Part shown: positions 16,950 to 26,068 of the stretch, piece by piece
Layout: every line of letters begins with the position of its first letter
How positions within the stretch are numbered: the first letter of the stretch is position 1
Source: CAIUPE01 sp046092445
GTDB taxonomy: Bacteria; Pseudomonadota; Alphaproteobacteria; Rhizobiales; Beijerinckiaceae
Length of the DNA stretch: 63,008 bases
NCBI GenBank assembly: GCA_046092445.1
Contig: JBJTDR010000028.1
Coordinates: 1-63,008, forward strand
Direction: 5' to 3'
Notes under the pieces: model-generated
Database searches by the model: none
The model's input: only the letters and a program-made list of their open reading frames with translations
What the model was told of the DNA's origin: nothing
Program-made: the position numbers and the translations under genes

Positions 16950-18233
16950 ATGAAGCAGGTTCAGCAGCCGCACACTTCCTCCAATTATGCGGCGACCGCC
17001 AAGGGGATGGTTTCGTGCCCGCCGCTGAGGGGAGATGTGCAGGCGGATGTTTGTATTGTTGGCGGGGGCTATACGGGCCTCTCGGCGGCGCTACATCTGG
17101 CGGAACGCGGGCGTTCGGTTGTTCTCATCGATGCCAACAAGATCGGGTGGGGAGCTTCGGGCCGCAATGGCGGACAATTGCATTCCGGCCAGAGGCGCGA
17201 CCAGAGTACACTCGAGGAATGGTTCGGAAAAAACAGGGCGCACCAACTTTACGCGTTGGGGGAGGAAGCCAAGCGAACGGTCAAGGGTTTGATCGCTCGG
17301 CACACCATTGATTGCGACTGGCAGGACGGCCTCATTCATGCTCAGCATAAGGAACGTTATCTTGCCCCGATGATGAAAGAGGTTGAACTGCTTGAACGCG
17401 AATACGCGGTTTCAGATTTGTCCGTTTTGAACAGCGAGGAGATTGCGGTTGCACTCGGGACAAATAATTTTTTCGGAGGCTGGCGCGAGCAGTCGGCTGG
17501 GCATTTGCATCCGCTGAATTATGCGCTCGGCATTGCGCGCGCTGCGATGGGGGCTGGAGCAACGCTCCACGAGGATACGGCCGCGCTCCGTGTGATCGAA
17601 GGTAAACGGCCGAAAGTGGAGACGGCGTCCGGGACGATTTCGGCCGAAACGGTGATCTTGGCGTGCAACGGCTATCTTGACGGGCTGCACGCCGACACGG
17701 AAGCACGCGTAATGCCTATCCATAATTTCATTCTCGCCACGGAACCTTTGGGTGAGCGAGCGAAGACCCTGATCCCGGGACGTGAGGCGGCGTGCGATTC
17801 GCGTTTTGTGGTAAATTACTGGCGGCTATCAGCCGATAATCGCCTGATTTTCGGCGGCGGCGAGACGTATGGGCGCTCGTTTCCGGAAGATATCAAAGGA
17901 TTTGTCCGCAAGCATATGTTGAAGCTTTACCCGAAACTGGCCGATGTCCAGATTGATTATGGCTGGGGTGGGACGCTTGCCGTGACGATGAAGCGGCTGC
18001 CCTATCTGCGGCGGCTGAGCCGGGGGTTTTATACGTCGGGCGGTTATTCGGGGCAGGGGATCGGGACGGCCACGTTTGCCGGCAAGATTTTGGCTGAAGC
18101 GATTTGCGGCGAGCAGGAACGGTTCGATGTGTTTGCGTCGTTGCCGAATACTCCGTTTCCGGGCGGAAAATTGTTCAGGTATCCGACGCTCGTGCTCGCC
18201 ATGACGTGGTACGCGCTGCGCGACAGGCTTTGA
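16950..18233 (+). CDS. puuB: FAD-dependent oxidoreductase, probable gamma-glutamylputrescine oxidase
   Basis: DAO-family flavoprotein (427 aa). The dinucleotide-binding motif is DVCIVGGGYTGLSAALHLAERG-like at about residues 31-51, and the C-terminal GYSGQGIGTATFAGK contacts FAD. Homologous PuuB oxidises gamma-glutamylputrescine to the aldehyde. It directly follows the class III aminotransferase. The next pathway enzymes, the aldehyde dehydrogenase PuuC and hydrolase PuuD, are not in the window. Confidence 0.85.
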   Translation: MKQVQQPHTSSNYAATAKGMVSCPPLRGDVQADVCIVGGGYTGLSAALHLAERGRSVVLIDANKIGWGASGRNGGQLHSGQRRDQSTLEEWFGKNRAHQLYALGEEAKRTVKGLIARHTIDCDWQDGLIHAQHKERYLAPMMKEVELLEREYAVSDLSVLNSEEIAVALGTNNFFGGWREQSAGHLHPLNYALGIARAAMGAGATLHEDTAALRVIEGKRPKVETASGTISAETVILACNGYLDGLHADTEARVMPIHNFILATEPLGERAKTLIPGREAACDSRFVVNYWRLSADNRLIFGGGETYGRSFPEDIKGFVRKHMLKLYPKLADVQIDYGWGGTLAVTMKRLPYLRRLSRGFYTSGGYSGQGIGTATFAGKILAEAICGEQERFDVFASLPNTPFPGGKLFRYPTLVLAMTWYALRDRL

Positions 18234-18342
18234 TACTGGCGGAACGTGGCGGCGTCCCGCACGGGTAACAGGTCAGGCGGGTTTTACTCCTGAGCAAGCC
18301 CTCTTCATCCGGTCGGCGATTCTGCGCGTCGGTATGGGGAAT

Positions 18343-19293
18343 TCAAGGCTTCTTTGTGGCCAGCATCTGGAGATGGTGCTGTACGAAGGTCGAGCCGGCG
18401 ATGGCCGTGATGTCGGCATGATCATAGGCGGGTGCGACCTCGACAATGTCCATGCCGCGCCAGTCAATATCGGCAATGCCGCGCTGGATCATCAGCGCCT
18501 CGGCGGATGAGAGACCGCCTGAGACGGGCGTGCCTGTGCCGGGTGCAAAGGCGGGATCGAGGACGTCGATATCGACGGTGAGATAGGCCGGGCCAGTGCC
18601 GACGCGCGCCTTGATGGCGTTGATGACGCCCGAAACGCCCAGTTCTTGGACCTTGTAGCCGTCAATGATCTCAATGCCGCAATCCTCGGGTGCAATGGTG
18701 CGAATTCCGATCTGGATCGAGCGATTTGTGTCGATCAGGCCTTCGCGGACGGCGCGGATGACGAAGCTGCCATGCGAGATTGTTTCCTCATCATCGTGCC
18801 ATGTGTCCTGATGGGCGTCGAACTGGACGAGGGCGAGGGGCCCGTGTTTTGCGACATGGGCGCGGAGCAGGGGCAGGGTGATGTAATGATCGCCGCCAAG
18901 CGTGATCAAATGGGCGCCGGAGGCGAGGATTGTGCGCGCTTCCGTTTCGATGGCCGCAGGGACGGTGCGGAGTTTGGCATGGTTGATCGCGCAATCACCC
19001 CAGTCGATGACCGACATGTTCTCGAACGGATCGATGCCGGACGGGTATTGCGGATCGACATCGAAGATTGCGGAGGCGCGGCGGAGCGCTTGCGGTCCGA
19101 AGCGGGCGCCGGGGCGGTTCGAGGTGGCGCAATCGAAGGGGACGCCCCAGATGACGGCATCGACGCCGGCAAGATCGCGCGAATAACGCCGCCGCATGAA
19201 CGAAAGCGCGCCGGAGAAGGTGGGTTCAATTGTTGACCCCACCTTGTTGCCGCGGAAGGCGTGATCCGTCTGATAGTAAGTGTCCTCGGCCAT
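18343..19293 (-). CDS. speB: Agmatinase
   Basis: Ureohydrolase that converts agmatine to putrescine and urea with two Mn ions. Metal ligands are visible in GGDHYITLP, DAHQDTWHDD and DIDVLDPAFAPGTGTP; 316 aa is normal for the family. It converges with puuB and lies 61 bases behind pabC on the same strand. The position beside putrescine-degrading genes suggests agmatine is funnelled into the same pathway. A guanidino-acid hydrolase of the same family cannot be fully excluded. Confidence 0.88.
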   Translation of the reverse strand: MAEDTYYQTDHAFRGNKVGSTIEPTFSGALSFMRRRYSRDLAGVDAVIWGVPFDCATSNRPGARFGPQALRRASAIFDVDPQYPSGIDPFENMSVIDWGDCAINHAKLRTVPAAIETEARTILASGAHLITLGGDHYITLPLLRAHVAKHGPLALVQFDAHQDTWHDDEETISHGSFVIRAVREGLIDTNRSIQIGIRTIAPEDCGIEIIDGYKVQELGVSGVINAIKARVGTGPAYLTVDIDVLDPAFAPGTGTPVSGGLSSAEALMIQRGIADIDWRGMDIVEVAPAYDHADITAIAGSTFVQHHLQMLATKKP

Positions 19294-19354
19294 GATGATT
19301 GTGATTCTCCAAGAGCATAACGAAGATCATGAATGAAAAATCATAACGCTTTGT

Positions 19355-20224
19355 TTACTGCTTCAACCGGTCCGGGGTGACATCGTAGCCGGCGCATTCC
19401 TTGCGGATGCGGGCGCAGATGGCGAGGATCAGGCGATCAAGTTGCCCGGGTTTGCCGAGGGGCAGCGGGGTGTCGTCGATTTGGGTGATCTGGGTGACGA
19501 GACGGATACTGTTTGTGGTGAATACACAGTCGCCATGAAAAAGCTCGATCGGGGCCAGGCGTGTTTCAATTGGTCGGGAACCGGTTTCGTTTTTCATGGA
19601 CATGACCAGACCGCGCATGACGCCTTTCAGGATGCCCTCGGAGGGGGCGGACGTCATGAACCGGTTTTTCTTCATCATGAAGATATTCGCCATTGTCGTA
19701 CAGGCGATGCCGCCCTCTGTATTGAGAAACAGTGCGTCGTCGGCCCCCTGCATTTTCGCCTCCTGATGGGCGAGGATGTTCTCAAGGTAGTTGATCGATT
19801 TGATCGCAGACAGGGGCGAGGTCATGTTTCGGCGAATGTCGGAGATCATGAGTGTGCCAGCGCCGAAAGCGAGCGATGGATCCCAAGCGTAGCGGGATGC
19901 GAAGACGACGGGCTTGGCGTTCGAAGGGATCATGAGCCCGCGTTGACCCGGACCGCGGGTGACCGTGACACGGATCGTGCCCGGGGTCGATGGGTCGGCG
20001 CGTGCGAGGTCGGTGATCGCGCGATTGACATTGACCTGGTCGATATCGAGGCCAATCTGGTCTCCAGCCATGCAAAGGCGTTTGAGATGCGCATCGGCAA
20101 GGAAGGGAATACCGTTGAAACAGGGAAGCGTTTCAAACAGTCCGTCACCGAGGGTTAACCCCCGGTCTGCAAGGTCAAACAAGGCATTCGCGCCCTCCGA
20201 AATGCGTCCATCAATCCATAACAT
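19355..20224 (-). CDS. pabC: Class IV aminotransferase, probable 4-amino-4-deoxychorismate lyase
   Basis: PLP fold-type IV protein (289 aa) starting MLWIDGRISEGANALFDLADRGLTLGDG-like, with the DRGLTLGDGLFET motif and the Lys of SAIKSINYLENILA. Located nine bases behind pabA in a pabB-pabA-pabC run, it is best read as the lyase releasing p-aminobenzoate. The fold is shared with D-amino acid and branched-chain aminotransferases, so the assignment rests largely on context. Confidence 0.8.
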   Translation of the reverse strand: MLWIDGRISEGANALFDLADRGLTLGDGLFETLPCFNGIPFLADAHLKRLCMAGDQIGLDIDQVNVNRAITDLARADPSTPGTIRVTVTRGPGQRGLMIPSNAKPVVFASRYAWDPSLAFGAGTLMISDIRRNMTSPLSAIKSINYLENILAHQEAKMQGADDALFLNTEGGIACTTMANIFMMKKNRFMTSAPSEGILKGVMRGLVMSMKNETGSRPIETRLAPIELFHGDCVFTTNSIRLVTQITQIDDTPLPLGKPGQLDRLILAICARIRKECAGYDVTPDRLKQ

Positions 20225-20233
20225 GTGTCAACC

Positions 20234-20797
20234 TTATCGAGCGAGGGCCAGAAAATTGGCAAGAAGCAGTTCTCCGTTGGGGGTAAGGATGGATTCAGGG
20301 TGGAACTGAACGCCATAGGTGGGATGCGTGGCATGGCGGAGGGCCATGATCTCGCCGCTATCGGAGCGGGCGATGACTTCGCTGGAAGGCGGGCAGGTAG
20401 ACACGATGAGTGAGTGATAACGGCCCGCCATAAAGGGAGCAGGCAGATTGGCGAAAAGGCCCGTGGCATCATGATGGATGGCGGAGGCGATGCCGTGCAT
20501 GGGTTCTGCTGCGCGGGTGATGACGGCGCCGAACGCCTGGCCGATGCATTGGTGGCCGAGGCAGATGCCGAGGATCGGGATTTTGCCGGAAAAAGCGTGG
20601 ATAATATCGAGCGAGGCGCCTGCCTCGTTCGGGCTGCAGGGGCCGGGAGAGAGGATGATCGCGTCCGGCGCGAGGCCTGCGAGTTCATCGGTATTGATCG
20701 CGTCGTTGCGGCGCATGACGACGTCCTCGCCCAGCTCGCGGAAGGAACGGGCAATGTTGAAGACGAAGGAGTCGTAATTGTCGATAATCAGGATCAT
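20234..20797 (-). CDS. pabA: Aminodeoxychorismate/anthranilate synthase glutamine amidotransferase subunit
   Basis: Class I glutamine amidotransferase that passes ammonia to PabB. The nucleophile Cys is in GICLGHQCIG and the His/Glu pair in TYGVQFHPES. The ATG at 20797 gives MILIIDNYDSFVFN, the canonical start; an open extension to 20836 is not needed. 130 bases separate it from pabB, with a palindrome and a tandem repeat in between. In many bacteria this subunit also serves TrpE. Confidence 0.9.
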   Translation of the reverse strand: MILIIDNYDSFVFNIARSFRELGEDVVMRRNDAINTDELAGLAPDAIILSPGPCSPNEAGASLDIIHAFSGKIPILGICLGHQCIGQAFGAVITRAAEPMHGIASAIHHDATGLFANLPAPFMAGRYHSLIVSTCPPSSEVIARSDSGEIMALRHATHPTYGVQFHPESILTPNGELLLANFLALAR

Positions 20798-20838
20798 TAG
20801 GTATAGCGCATACAGTATCGCGCGCAGGGTGCGCAACC

Positions 20839-20850
20839 GTCACATGTGAC
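20839..20850. promoter_or_regulatory. Palindrome between pabB and pabA
   Basis: Perfect 12-bp palindrome GTCACATGTGAC, 42 bases before the pabA start. It may be a regulator site for a separate pabA promoter; no partner copy was seen in the window. Confidence 0.3.
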
Positions 20851-20898
20851 AGGTATTTTCACGGAGAATGTGCCAAGAATGGCGGAATTTGAGTCTTG

Positions 20899-20938
20899 AC
20901 CGAACAGTCATTTTCTGGACCGAACAGTCATTTTCTGG
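20899..20938. repeat. Tandem 20-bp duplication at the pabB stop
   Basis: Two exact, adjacent 20-base units beginning ACCGAACAGTCATT. The second unit (20919-20938) contains the last codons and TGA of pabB on the minus strand; the first copy lies just after the stop. It looks like a recent replication-slippage duplication without effect on the protein. Confidence 0.85.
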
Positions 20939-22346
20939 AGGGCGCGGTTGCTCCGAAGGCTTTGAATATGCGCTCAGCCTTGGTGAGCGTCTCATCATAT
21001 TCGGCTTCGGGTTCCGAAAGGGCGGTGATCCCGCCACCAGCATGGAAGCGCGCCAGATGATTGTGGAAGGTGACTGTACGGATTGCGACGTTGAGATCTA
21101 CTCTACCGTTGAACCCGAAGGCACCGATTGCGCCACAGTAGACGCCACGGGGTACGCGTTCGATCTCGCCGATGATTTCCATGGCCTTGATTTTCGGGGC
21201 TCCTGTGATGGAGCCGCCGGGGAAGGTTGCCTTGATCAGGTCGACGGCATCGAAAGTTTCGTCAAGCTGGGCTTCCACGACCGAGACAAGGTGATGGACA
21301 TTCGCGTAGCTTTCGAGGCCGCACAGCATCGGAACCTTTACGCTGAAGGGTTTGGCAATACGGGATAGATCGTTTCGCAAAAGATCAACGATCATCGTGT
21401 TTTCTGCACGATTTTTGACAGATTGAAAGAGAGAGTTTGCAAGGTAGTTGTCCTCCTCCGGTTCATCGGACCGCTTCGATGTCCCTTTGATTGGGCGTGC
21501 CTCGATGCGACCACCGGCAAGCGTGATGAAGCGCTCCGGTGAATTGGAGGCGATGGCGACTTTCCCGAATTTCAGATAGGCCGCAAAGGTGGCTGGACTG
21601 GCGTTCCGCAAATTCCAATAAAAGGCGAAGGGATCGAAGTCGGTGGGGAGCGATGCTTCGAAGCGCTGGGCAATATTGGCCTGGAAAATATCACCGGAGA
21701 GGATGCGTTCGATCACGTCGCGGACTGCACTTTCGAAGGTCTGGCGCGTGAAATTGCCTGTCCAGTCGGTGACGGGGGGTGATGGAATTGGAGGTCTGGC
21801 AGGCTGTCCTATCAGGTCGATGAAGGTACCAAGACGGTCTCCGGCTCTTGCATGACGGGCAGCAGGGTCTGTTTCCGGAAAGCCTGAGGAGAGGATGAAG
21901 CTGCGATTTGCCGCGTGATCATGGGCGAAGACGACGTCGTAGAATGCCAGTACGAGGTCCGGCATGTCCGCTTCCGGGTGCGGGGTGCTGGATGGTACTT
22001 CGATCAGGCGTCCGAGTTCATAGCAGAAATAGCCGATACCGCCGGTCTGGAAGGGTGGCAGGTCGGTCTGATGTTCTACGGCAAAACGCCGCAGGATATC
22101 TCTCATCGCGGTGAAGGGATCAGTCGACAGATCCTCGTCATTCCAGTAGGCCTTTCCGCGCATGATACTGAATACGCCGAACGGGTCTGACGCAACAAAA
22201 GAATATCTGCCAAGCGTCGAATACTCCATCGCGCTATCGAGAAACGCCACATGGGGGCGGTTGGAAAGCCGGAGGGCGATCTCCTCCGGCTTTTGTGGCT
22301 CGATTTCCCGATAAAGGAGTGACGTGACGGGCATGTTCCGGTCCAA
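20928..22346 (-). CDS. pabB: Aminodeoxychorismate synthase component I
   Basis: Chorismate-binding enzyme that aminates chorismate to 4-amino-4-deoxychorismate with PabA (472 aa). PIKGTSKR contains the Lys that marks PabB (TrpE has Ala there), and GGSITGAPKIKAMEII plus RGVYCGAIG are the conserved chorismate-site motifs. First gene of pabB-pabA-pabC; with folPBK at 25220-26899 it supplies the folate pathway. The C-terminus overlaps a 20-bp tandem duplication. Confidence 0.92.
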   Translation of the reverse strand: MDRNMPVTSLLYREIEPQKPEEIALRLSNRPHVAFLDSAMEYSTLGRYSFVASDPFGVFSIMRGKAYWNDEDLSTDPFTAMRDILRRFAVEHQTDLPPFQTGGIGYFCYELGRLIEVPSSTPHPEADMPDLVLAFYDVVFAHDHAANRSFILSSGFPETDPAARHARAGDRLGTFIDLIGQPARPPIPSPPVTDWTGNFTRQTFESAVRDVIERILSGDIFQANIAQRFEASLPTDFDPFAFYWNLRNASPATFAAYLKFGKVAIASNSPERFITLAGGRIEARPIKGTSKRSDEPEEDNYLANSLFQSVKNRAENTMIVDLLRNDLSRIAKPFSVKVPMLCGLESYANVHHLVSVVEAQLDETFDAVDLIKATFPGGSITGAPKIKAMEIIGEIERVPRGVYCGAIGAFGFNGRVDLNVAIRTVTFHNHLARFHAGGGITALSEPEAEYDETLTKAERIFKAFGATAPSRK

Positions 22347-22421
22347 ATGAGTCGAACGACATATCCCTATCAGGATAATGTCTTGGTCATTGTTCCATTC
22401 GCGTCCGGATTACGACGGATA

Positions 22422-22919
22422 TCAGCCGAATACTTTGCCAATCCATCCCTTTTTCTTCCCGTCTTCCTCGACCTCCGGCGCGGGACCTACAATGGCACCG
22501 AATTTCTCGAAAAAATCACCTGCAAGCTTTTTCGATGTTGCATCAATCAGGCGACCACCGAGCTGGGCGAGCTTGCCGCCGATCTGTGCATTGACGGTAT
22601 AATGCAGGATGGTGGCCTCGCCGTCAGCTTCCAGTTTCACGGCTGCGCTGCCTTTCGCAAATCCTGCCGCGCCGCCCGATCCTTCGCCGGTGATCGTGTA
22701 GCCATTTGGCGGATCAAGATCGGACAAGGTGACCTTGCCAGAGAAAGACGCTTTCACGGGACCAATTTTGAGCACGACCTTCGCGGTCATCTCGGTTTCC
22801 GACGTCTTTTCGATGGACTCACATCCGGGGATGCACTGGCGCAGGATGTCAATGTCGTTCAGCGCCGCGTAAACGACGTTGCGGCCCGCTTCGATACGCT
22901 GTGATCCGTTCATGTCCAT
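22422..22919 (-). CDS. coxG: CoxG / SRPBCC family protein (CO dehydrogenase subunit G-like)
   Basis: SRPBCC-fold protein, 165 aa from the ATG at 22919 (MDMNGSQRIEAGRN); an upstream extension to 23048 is unlikely. MNGSQRIEAGRNVVYAAL, QCIPGCESIE and LTYTVNAQ-like YTVNAQIGGKLAQLGGRLID are typical of CoxG, which in Oligotropha helps anchor CO dehydrogenase to the membrane. The C-terminal tail GKKKGWIGKVFG is amphipathic. A CoxL-type protein is encoded at 28614-30932, but no other cox gene is adjacent. Confidence 0.85.
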   Translation of the reverse strand: MDMNGSQRIEAGRNVVYAALNDIDILRQCIPGCESIEKTSETEMTAKVVLKIGPVKASFSGKVTLSDLDPPNGYTITGEGSGGAAGFAKGSAAVKLEADGEATILHYTVNAQIGGKLAQLGGRLIDATSKKLAGDFFEKFGAIVGPAPEVEEDGKKKGWIGKVFG

Positions 22920-23019
22920 GATAGGTGTCCGTTCAAAAATTACGGCAAAGCATAAGTGCCGCAACGAGCGGCACATTCGCTTATAGCGAGGCTCGCAACG
23001 GAATGCCAGTGGGGAGAAA

Positions 23020-23793
23020 TCATCGTTCATCGGGCTTTCCGCGTTCAATTCCCGCTACGATGCCGAATTCAACCCAATGGATCCAATCGGGTATGATGGG
23101 CCAAGGGGCAAGGGTGCGCCGGGCATCAGGTGGTAGGACCTCTTCGGTCATATGGTCGAGCCATTCTCCCGAAAGGTCGAGTTTTTCGGCCAAGTCCGGG
23201 GCGGTGAGGGTACCGAATGCCTCGACGCTTGCAGGCACTGCCAGGGCCGGGTTCCAATCGCCAGAAAGGCGATCATGAAAGGAAGCCCAGTTACGATTTT
23301 TTAATCGCTCGCCGAGGGTTTTGATGTCCCTTCGCAGGCGGGCTTCGTCGGGTTCATGGAAGATATGTTGGCCCAGAACGTTCGGAAACAGGATCGCATG
23401 ATCGGGGTATTCGACGAGCAGGCTCTCAAGGTCACGAAACAGGTTTGTTCTGCGCCAGACGAGTTTGGTGCCGCTCTGTTTGAGTGCCGACCCGTGAAGG
23501 AGGCGGAAAAAGAAATGCGCCAGTGGATCAATATCGACTGCAATGATTGTTTTGAAGCGCGTGAGAAAGGAATCGGGCAGGCACCAGCCTGCACTCGGCC
23601 CCATGAGGAGGAGATGATCGGATCGAGGCTGCCATTCACTCAGCCAGAATTCGATGCGGGCCAAAAAGTCGCGCCATTGTTTTCGGCGGCGAAAGGCACG
23701 CCAATGCCAGAGAAGCCCTCCGCTCGGGGTCATGATCGCGTCTTCGGACATTTCCCATGTCCGTGGATCTTCGGGTTCGAGTTGCTTTGCCAT
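23020..23793 (-). CDS. Hypothetical protein with methyltransferase-like fold
   Basis: Unrecognised 257-residue protein. A segment at about residues 59-90 (HLLLMGPSAGWCLPDSFL...IIAVDIDPLA) looks like the glycine-rich loop and acidic end of strand 2 of a Rossmann-type SAM-binding domain, though the loop is atypical. The rest is rich in Trp and Arg. It lies between dlh-like and coxG genes on the same strand. A true methyltransferase role is unproven. Confidence 0.6.
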   Translation of the reverse strand: MAKQLEPEDPRTWEMSEDAIMTPSGGLLWHWRAFRRRKQWRDFLARIEFWLSEWQPRSDHLLLMGPSAGWCLPDSFLTRFKTIIAVDIDPLAHFFFRLLHGSALKQSGTKLVWRRTNLFRDLESLLVEYPDHAILFPNVLGQHIFHEPDEARLRRDIKTLGERLKNRNWASFHDRLSGDWNPALAVPASVEAFGTLTAPDLAEKLDLSGEWLDHMTEEVLPPDARRTLAPWPIIPDWIHWVEFGIVAGIERGKPDER

Positions 23794-23828
23794 TGAGGTG
23801 TTCCGCGGCCTGAGCGCGGCCGTCCGGT

Positions 23829-24494
23829 TCAGAGATGGGCTGCGAAAAATTCGAGTGTTCTGGTTCTCGCGGTTTCGGCGCTCGGCTTGTCATAGCTGCC
23901 GCGCTCGTCACAATTGAAGCCGTGATCGGCGTGATAGGTATAAACAGCGACGCGCGGTTGAGCAGTCTTGATGGCGTTTACATTTTCCATCGGGATGTGC
24001 TTGTCGAGTTCGCCAAAATGCAAAATCGTCGGCACTTGCGGCGTATCCGCCTTCATCGCCGCGATGCCGCCACCATAATAGCCAACGGCCGCCGATAATC
24101 CGGCCAAATGGCATGCGGATGCGTAAGCCATGGTGCCACCCCAGCAATAGCCGACAACGCCGATTTTTCCCGCCGGTGTGGCGTAAGCAATGGCCGCCGC
24201 GATATCAAGCATGGTCTTTTCGCGTTTTACCTTTTGAACGATGTCCGACCCGCGCTGGATATTTGGCGGGAGATAGCCCACTTCGAAACCGGGTTCGACG
24301 CGATCATAGAGGGCGGGCGCGATTGCGAGATAACCATGCGACGCATAAAGATCCGTGACGGCGCGGATATGATGGTTGACCCCGAAAATTTCCTGCAGGA
24401 CAACGATGCCGCCGCGCGGTTTGGTCTTGGGGGTTGCCACATAGGCGCTGATGGTGACGCCATCTTTGGCCGTGAGTGTGACTGTTTCGCCCAT
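23829..24494 (-). CDS. Dienelactone hydrolase family protein
   Basis: Alpha/beta hydrolase of the dienelactone hydrolase type, 221 aa from the ATG at 24494. The catalytic triad is visible as Cys in GYCWGG, Asp in GELDKHIP and His in ADHGFNCD. QEIFGVNHHIRAVTD carries the conserved Glu that interacts with the Cys. It may cleave cyclic lactones from aromatic breakdown; the ring-cleaving dioxygenase at 26896-27843 is a possible partner. The substrate is not evident. Confidence 0.85.
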   Translation of the reverse strand: MGETVTLTAKDGVTISAYVATPKTKPRGGIVVLQEIFGVNHHIRAVTDLYASHGYLAIAPALYDRVEPGFEVGYLPPNIQRGSDIVQKVKREKTMLDIAAAIAYATPAGKIGVVGYCWGGTMAYASACHLAGLSAAVGYYGGGIAAMKADTPQVPTILHFGELDKHIPMENVNAIKTAQPRVAVYTYHADHGFNCDERGSYDKPSAETARTRTLEFFAAHL

Positions 24495-25219
24495 GTTTGG
24501 CGCTCCCTTAAAAATCGCAATTCCGCTCTGCCGCGACATGCTTTGCCGTATGCGGCGCCGACCACATTCAGCAGTGCTCAGATTATCGGCGAGTCGGGCG
24601 GGTCTGTCGATGTCGGGAAAACTTCTGCCAATTGTCCGGTCGGATCGATCAGGTATTTAAAGCAGTTGCATTCGGGCGCTTCGCGCGAACGCCGAGGCGC
24701 TGTCCAGCGACAAAGAGGATGGGCATCGGGGCCCGTCACGCGTTTGGGAGGTCAAGTGCGATCAGGTATTCACCCTTGGCGGGGGCGACTACTTTTTGGT
24801 GTTACCTGGTTTCTGATAGCCAAACTGATTGGAAAGGGCGTCAATGTTTACGAGGCCCGGGCGGTGGAAGCGTTCCCATAATCGCCGCGGCCCGGCGCAT
24901 TACCCAGTGAAGACGTATTGAGAGGCTGTATCGACGACCGGAATCGACTTGATACGGACGTCGGACAGGCGGTTCGTGCCGCCGTCAATGGCATCAAAGG
25001 CGAATGCATATTCAAAGGATACTCATTGTGGGCGTTTCGCCACGTGTCGGGAATACGAGGCCGACGCCGAGGCCAGCGAGAAGATAACGATGGTCGAGGA
25101 GAGGCCAAGCCTGCTTGACTGTTTCTGGCCGACATTCCGTTTCGGGAATGTCGTGAAAAGGCCGTTCCATGACGTCGGTGGAGCTTATCAAACGAGGTGC
25201 CAGGTTCTATAAAGGCGGC
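24495..25219. other. Gap with no supported gene before folP
   Basis: About 720 bases between divergent genes. Several open frames exist on both strands but are compositionally skewed, lack motifs and overlap each other. The only structured element seen is the hairpin at 25130-25153. It may be remnant DNA plus the promoters of the hydrolase and of folP. Confidence 0.4.
25130..25153 (+). other. Stem-loop upstream of folP
   Basis: 9-bp perfect inverted repeat CGACATTCC / GGAATGTCG with a 6-nt loop, about 65 bases before the folP start. No T-run follows. It could be an operator or leader hairpin. Confidence 0.35.
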
Positions 25220-26068
25220 ATGAAGGGACTCTCCAACTTCGATTTTGATCGCAGCGGGCGTCGCATGGGCGGCTATGGCCGCGCTATGGTAATGGGCATT
25301 CTCAATGTGACACCGGATTCATTTTCGGATGGCGGGCGATTTTTTGATCCGCGCATCGCCGTCGAGCATGGAAAGAGAATGGTCGAGGAGGGGGCTGATT
25401 TTCTGGATATCGGCGCAGAGTCGACGCGTCCGGGCTCGGTGCCCGTGAGTGCAGAGGACGAATTGGCGCGGGTGCTGCCCGTTCTGGAACCGCTGGCTGG
25501 TCTGGTGGATTGTCCGATCTCGGTGGATACGTATAAGGCTTCGGTTGCTGACGCGTGTATCAAGGCGGGTGCGCGGGTCGTGAATGATGTCTGGGGATTT
25601 CAGAAGGATCCAGATATGGCCCGCGTGTGTGCAGTCCACGGCGTTGGTGTTGTGCTGATGCATAACCGCACATCGATTGATCCGTCATTGGATATGGTAG
25701 CGGAGGTGATCGCGTTTTTGCAGCGGTCGATCGAGATTGGGACGCAAGCGGGGATTGCGAAGGAGCGCATTGCGCTTGATCCGGGGATCGGGTTTGGCAA
25801 GACGCTTGAGCAAAATCTGGCGCTGGTGAATGCGGTTGATGCGCTTGGACGGTTGGGTTGCGCTGTGCTGATCGGTGTGTCACGGAAATCCATGATCGGG
25901 AAGATTGTGCCATCGACGACGGATGAACGCCTGCCGGGAACGATTGCGCTCGATAGTGTGGCGCAGATGAAGGGCGCGGAGATTTTTCGGGTGCATGATG
26001 TGCAGGAGGCCGTGCAGGCGGCGCGCGTGATCGATCAACTCAAGGGAATGCCATGGATACCATCCTGA
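25220..26068 (+). CDS. folP: Dihydropteroate synthase
   Basis: Joins p-aminobenzoate to 6-hydroxymethyl-dihydropterin diphosphate. MGILNVTPDSFSDGG, DIGAESTRPGS, NDVWGF and the C-terminal IFRVHDV are the family's substrate-binding motifs. I took the ATG at 25220 (AAGG just upstream), which places NVTPDSFSDGG at the usual distance; the frame is open from 25169. First of folP-folB-folK, with a 16-base overlap into folB. The TIM barrel is complete (282 aa). Confidence 0.93.
   Translation: MKGLSNFDFDRSGRRMGGYGRAMVMGILNVTPDSFSDGGRFFDPRIAVEHGKRMVEEGADFLDIGAESTRPGSVPVSAEDELARVLPVLEPLAGLVDCPISVDTYKASVADACIKAGARVVNDVWGFQKDPDMARVCAVHGVGVVLMHNRTSIDPSLDMVAEVIAFLQRSIEIGTQAGIAKERIALDPGIGFGKTLEQNLALVNAVDALGRLGCAVLIGVSRKSMIGKIVPSTTDERLPGTIALDSVAQMKGAEIFRVHDVQEAVQAARVIDQLKGMPWIPS

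Noticed and set aside
20928..22346. Anthranilate synthase TrpE instead of PabB
   Set aside because: The PIKGT motif has the Lys typical of PabB, and pabA, pabC and fol genes adjoin.
24495..25168. Overlapping frames on both strands before folP
   Set aside because: Biased composition, no motifs, no ribosome binding sites and mutual overlap suggest chance frames.
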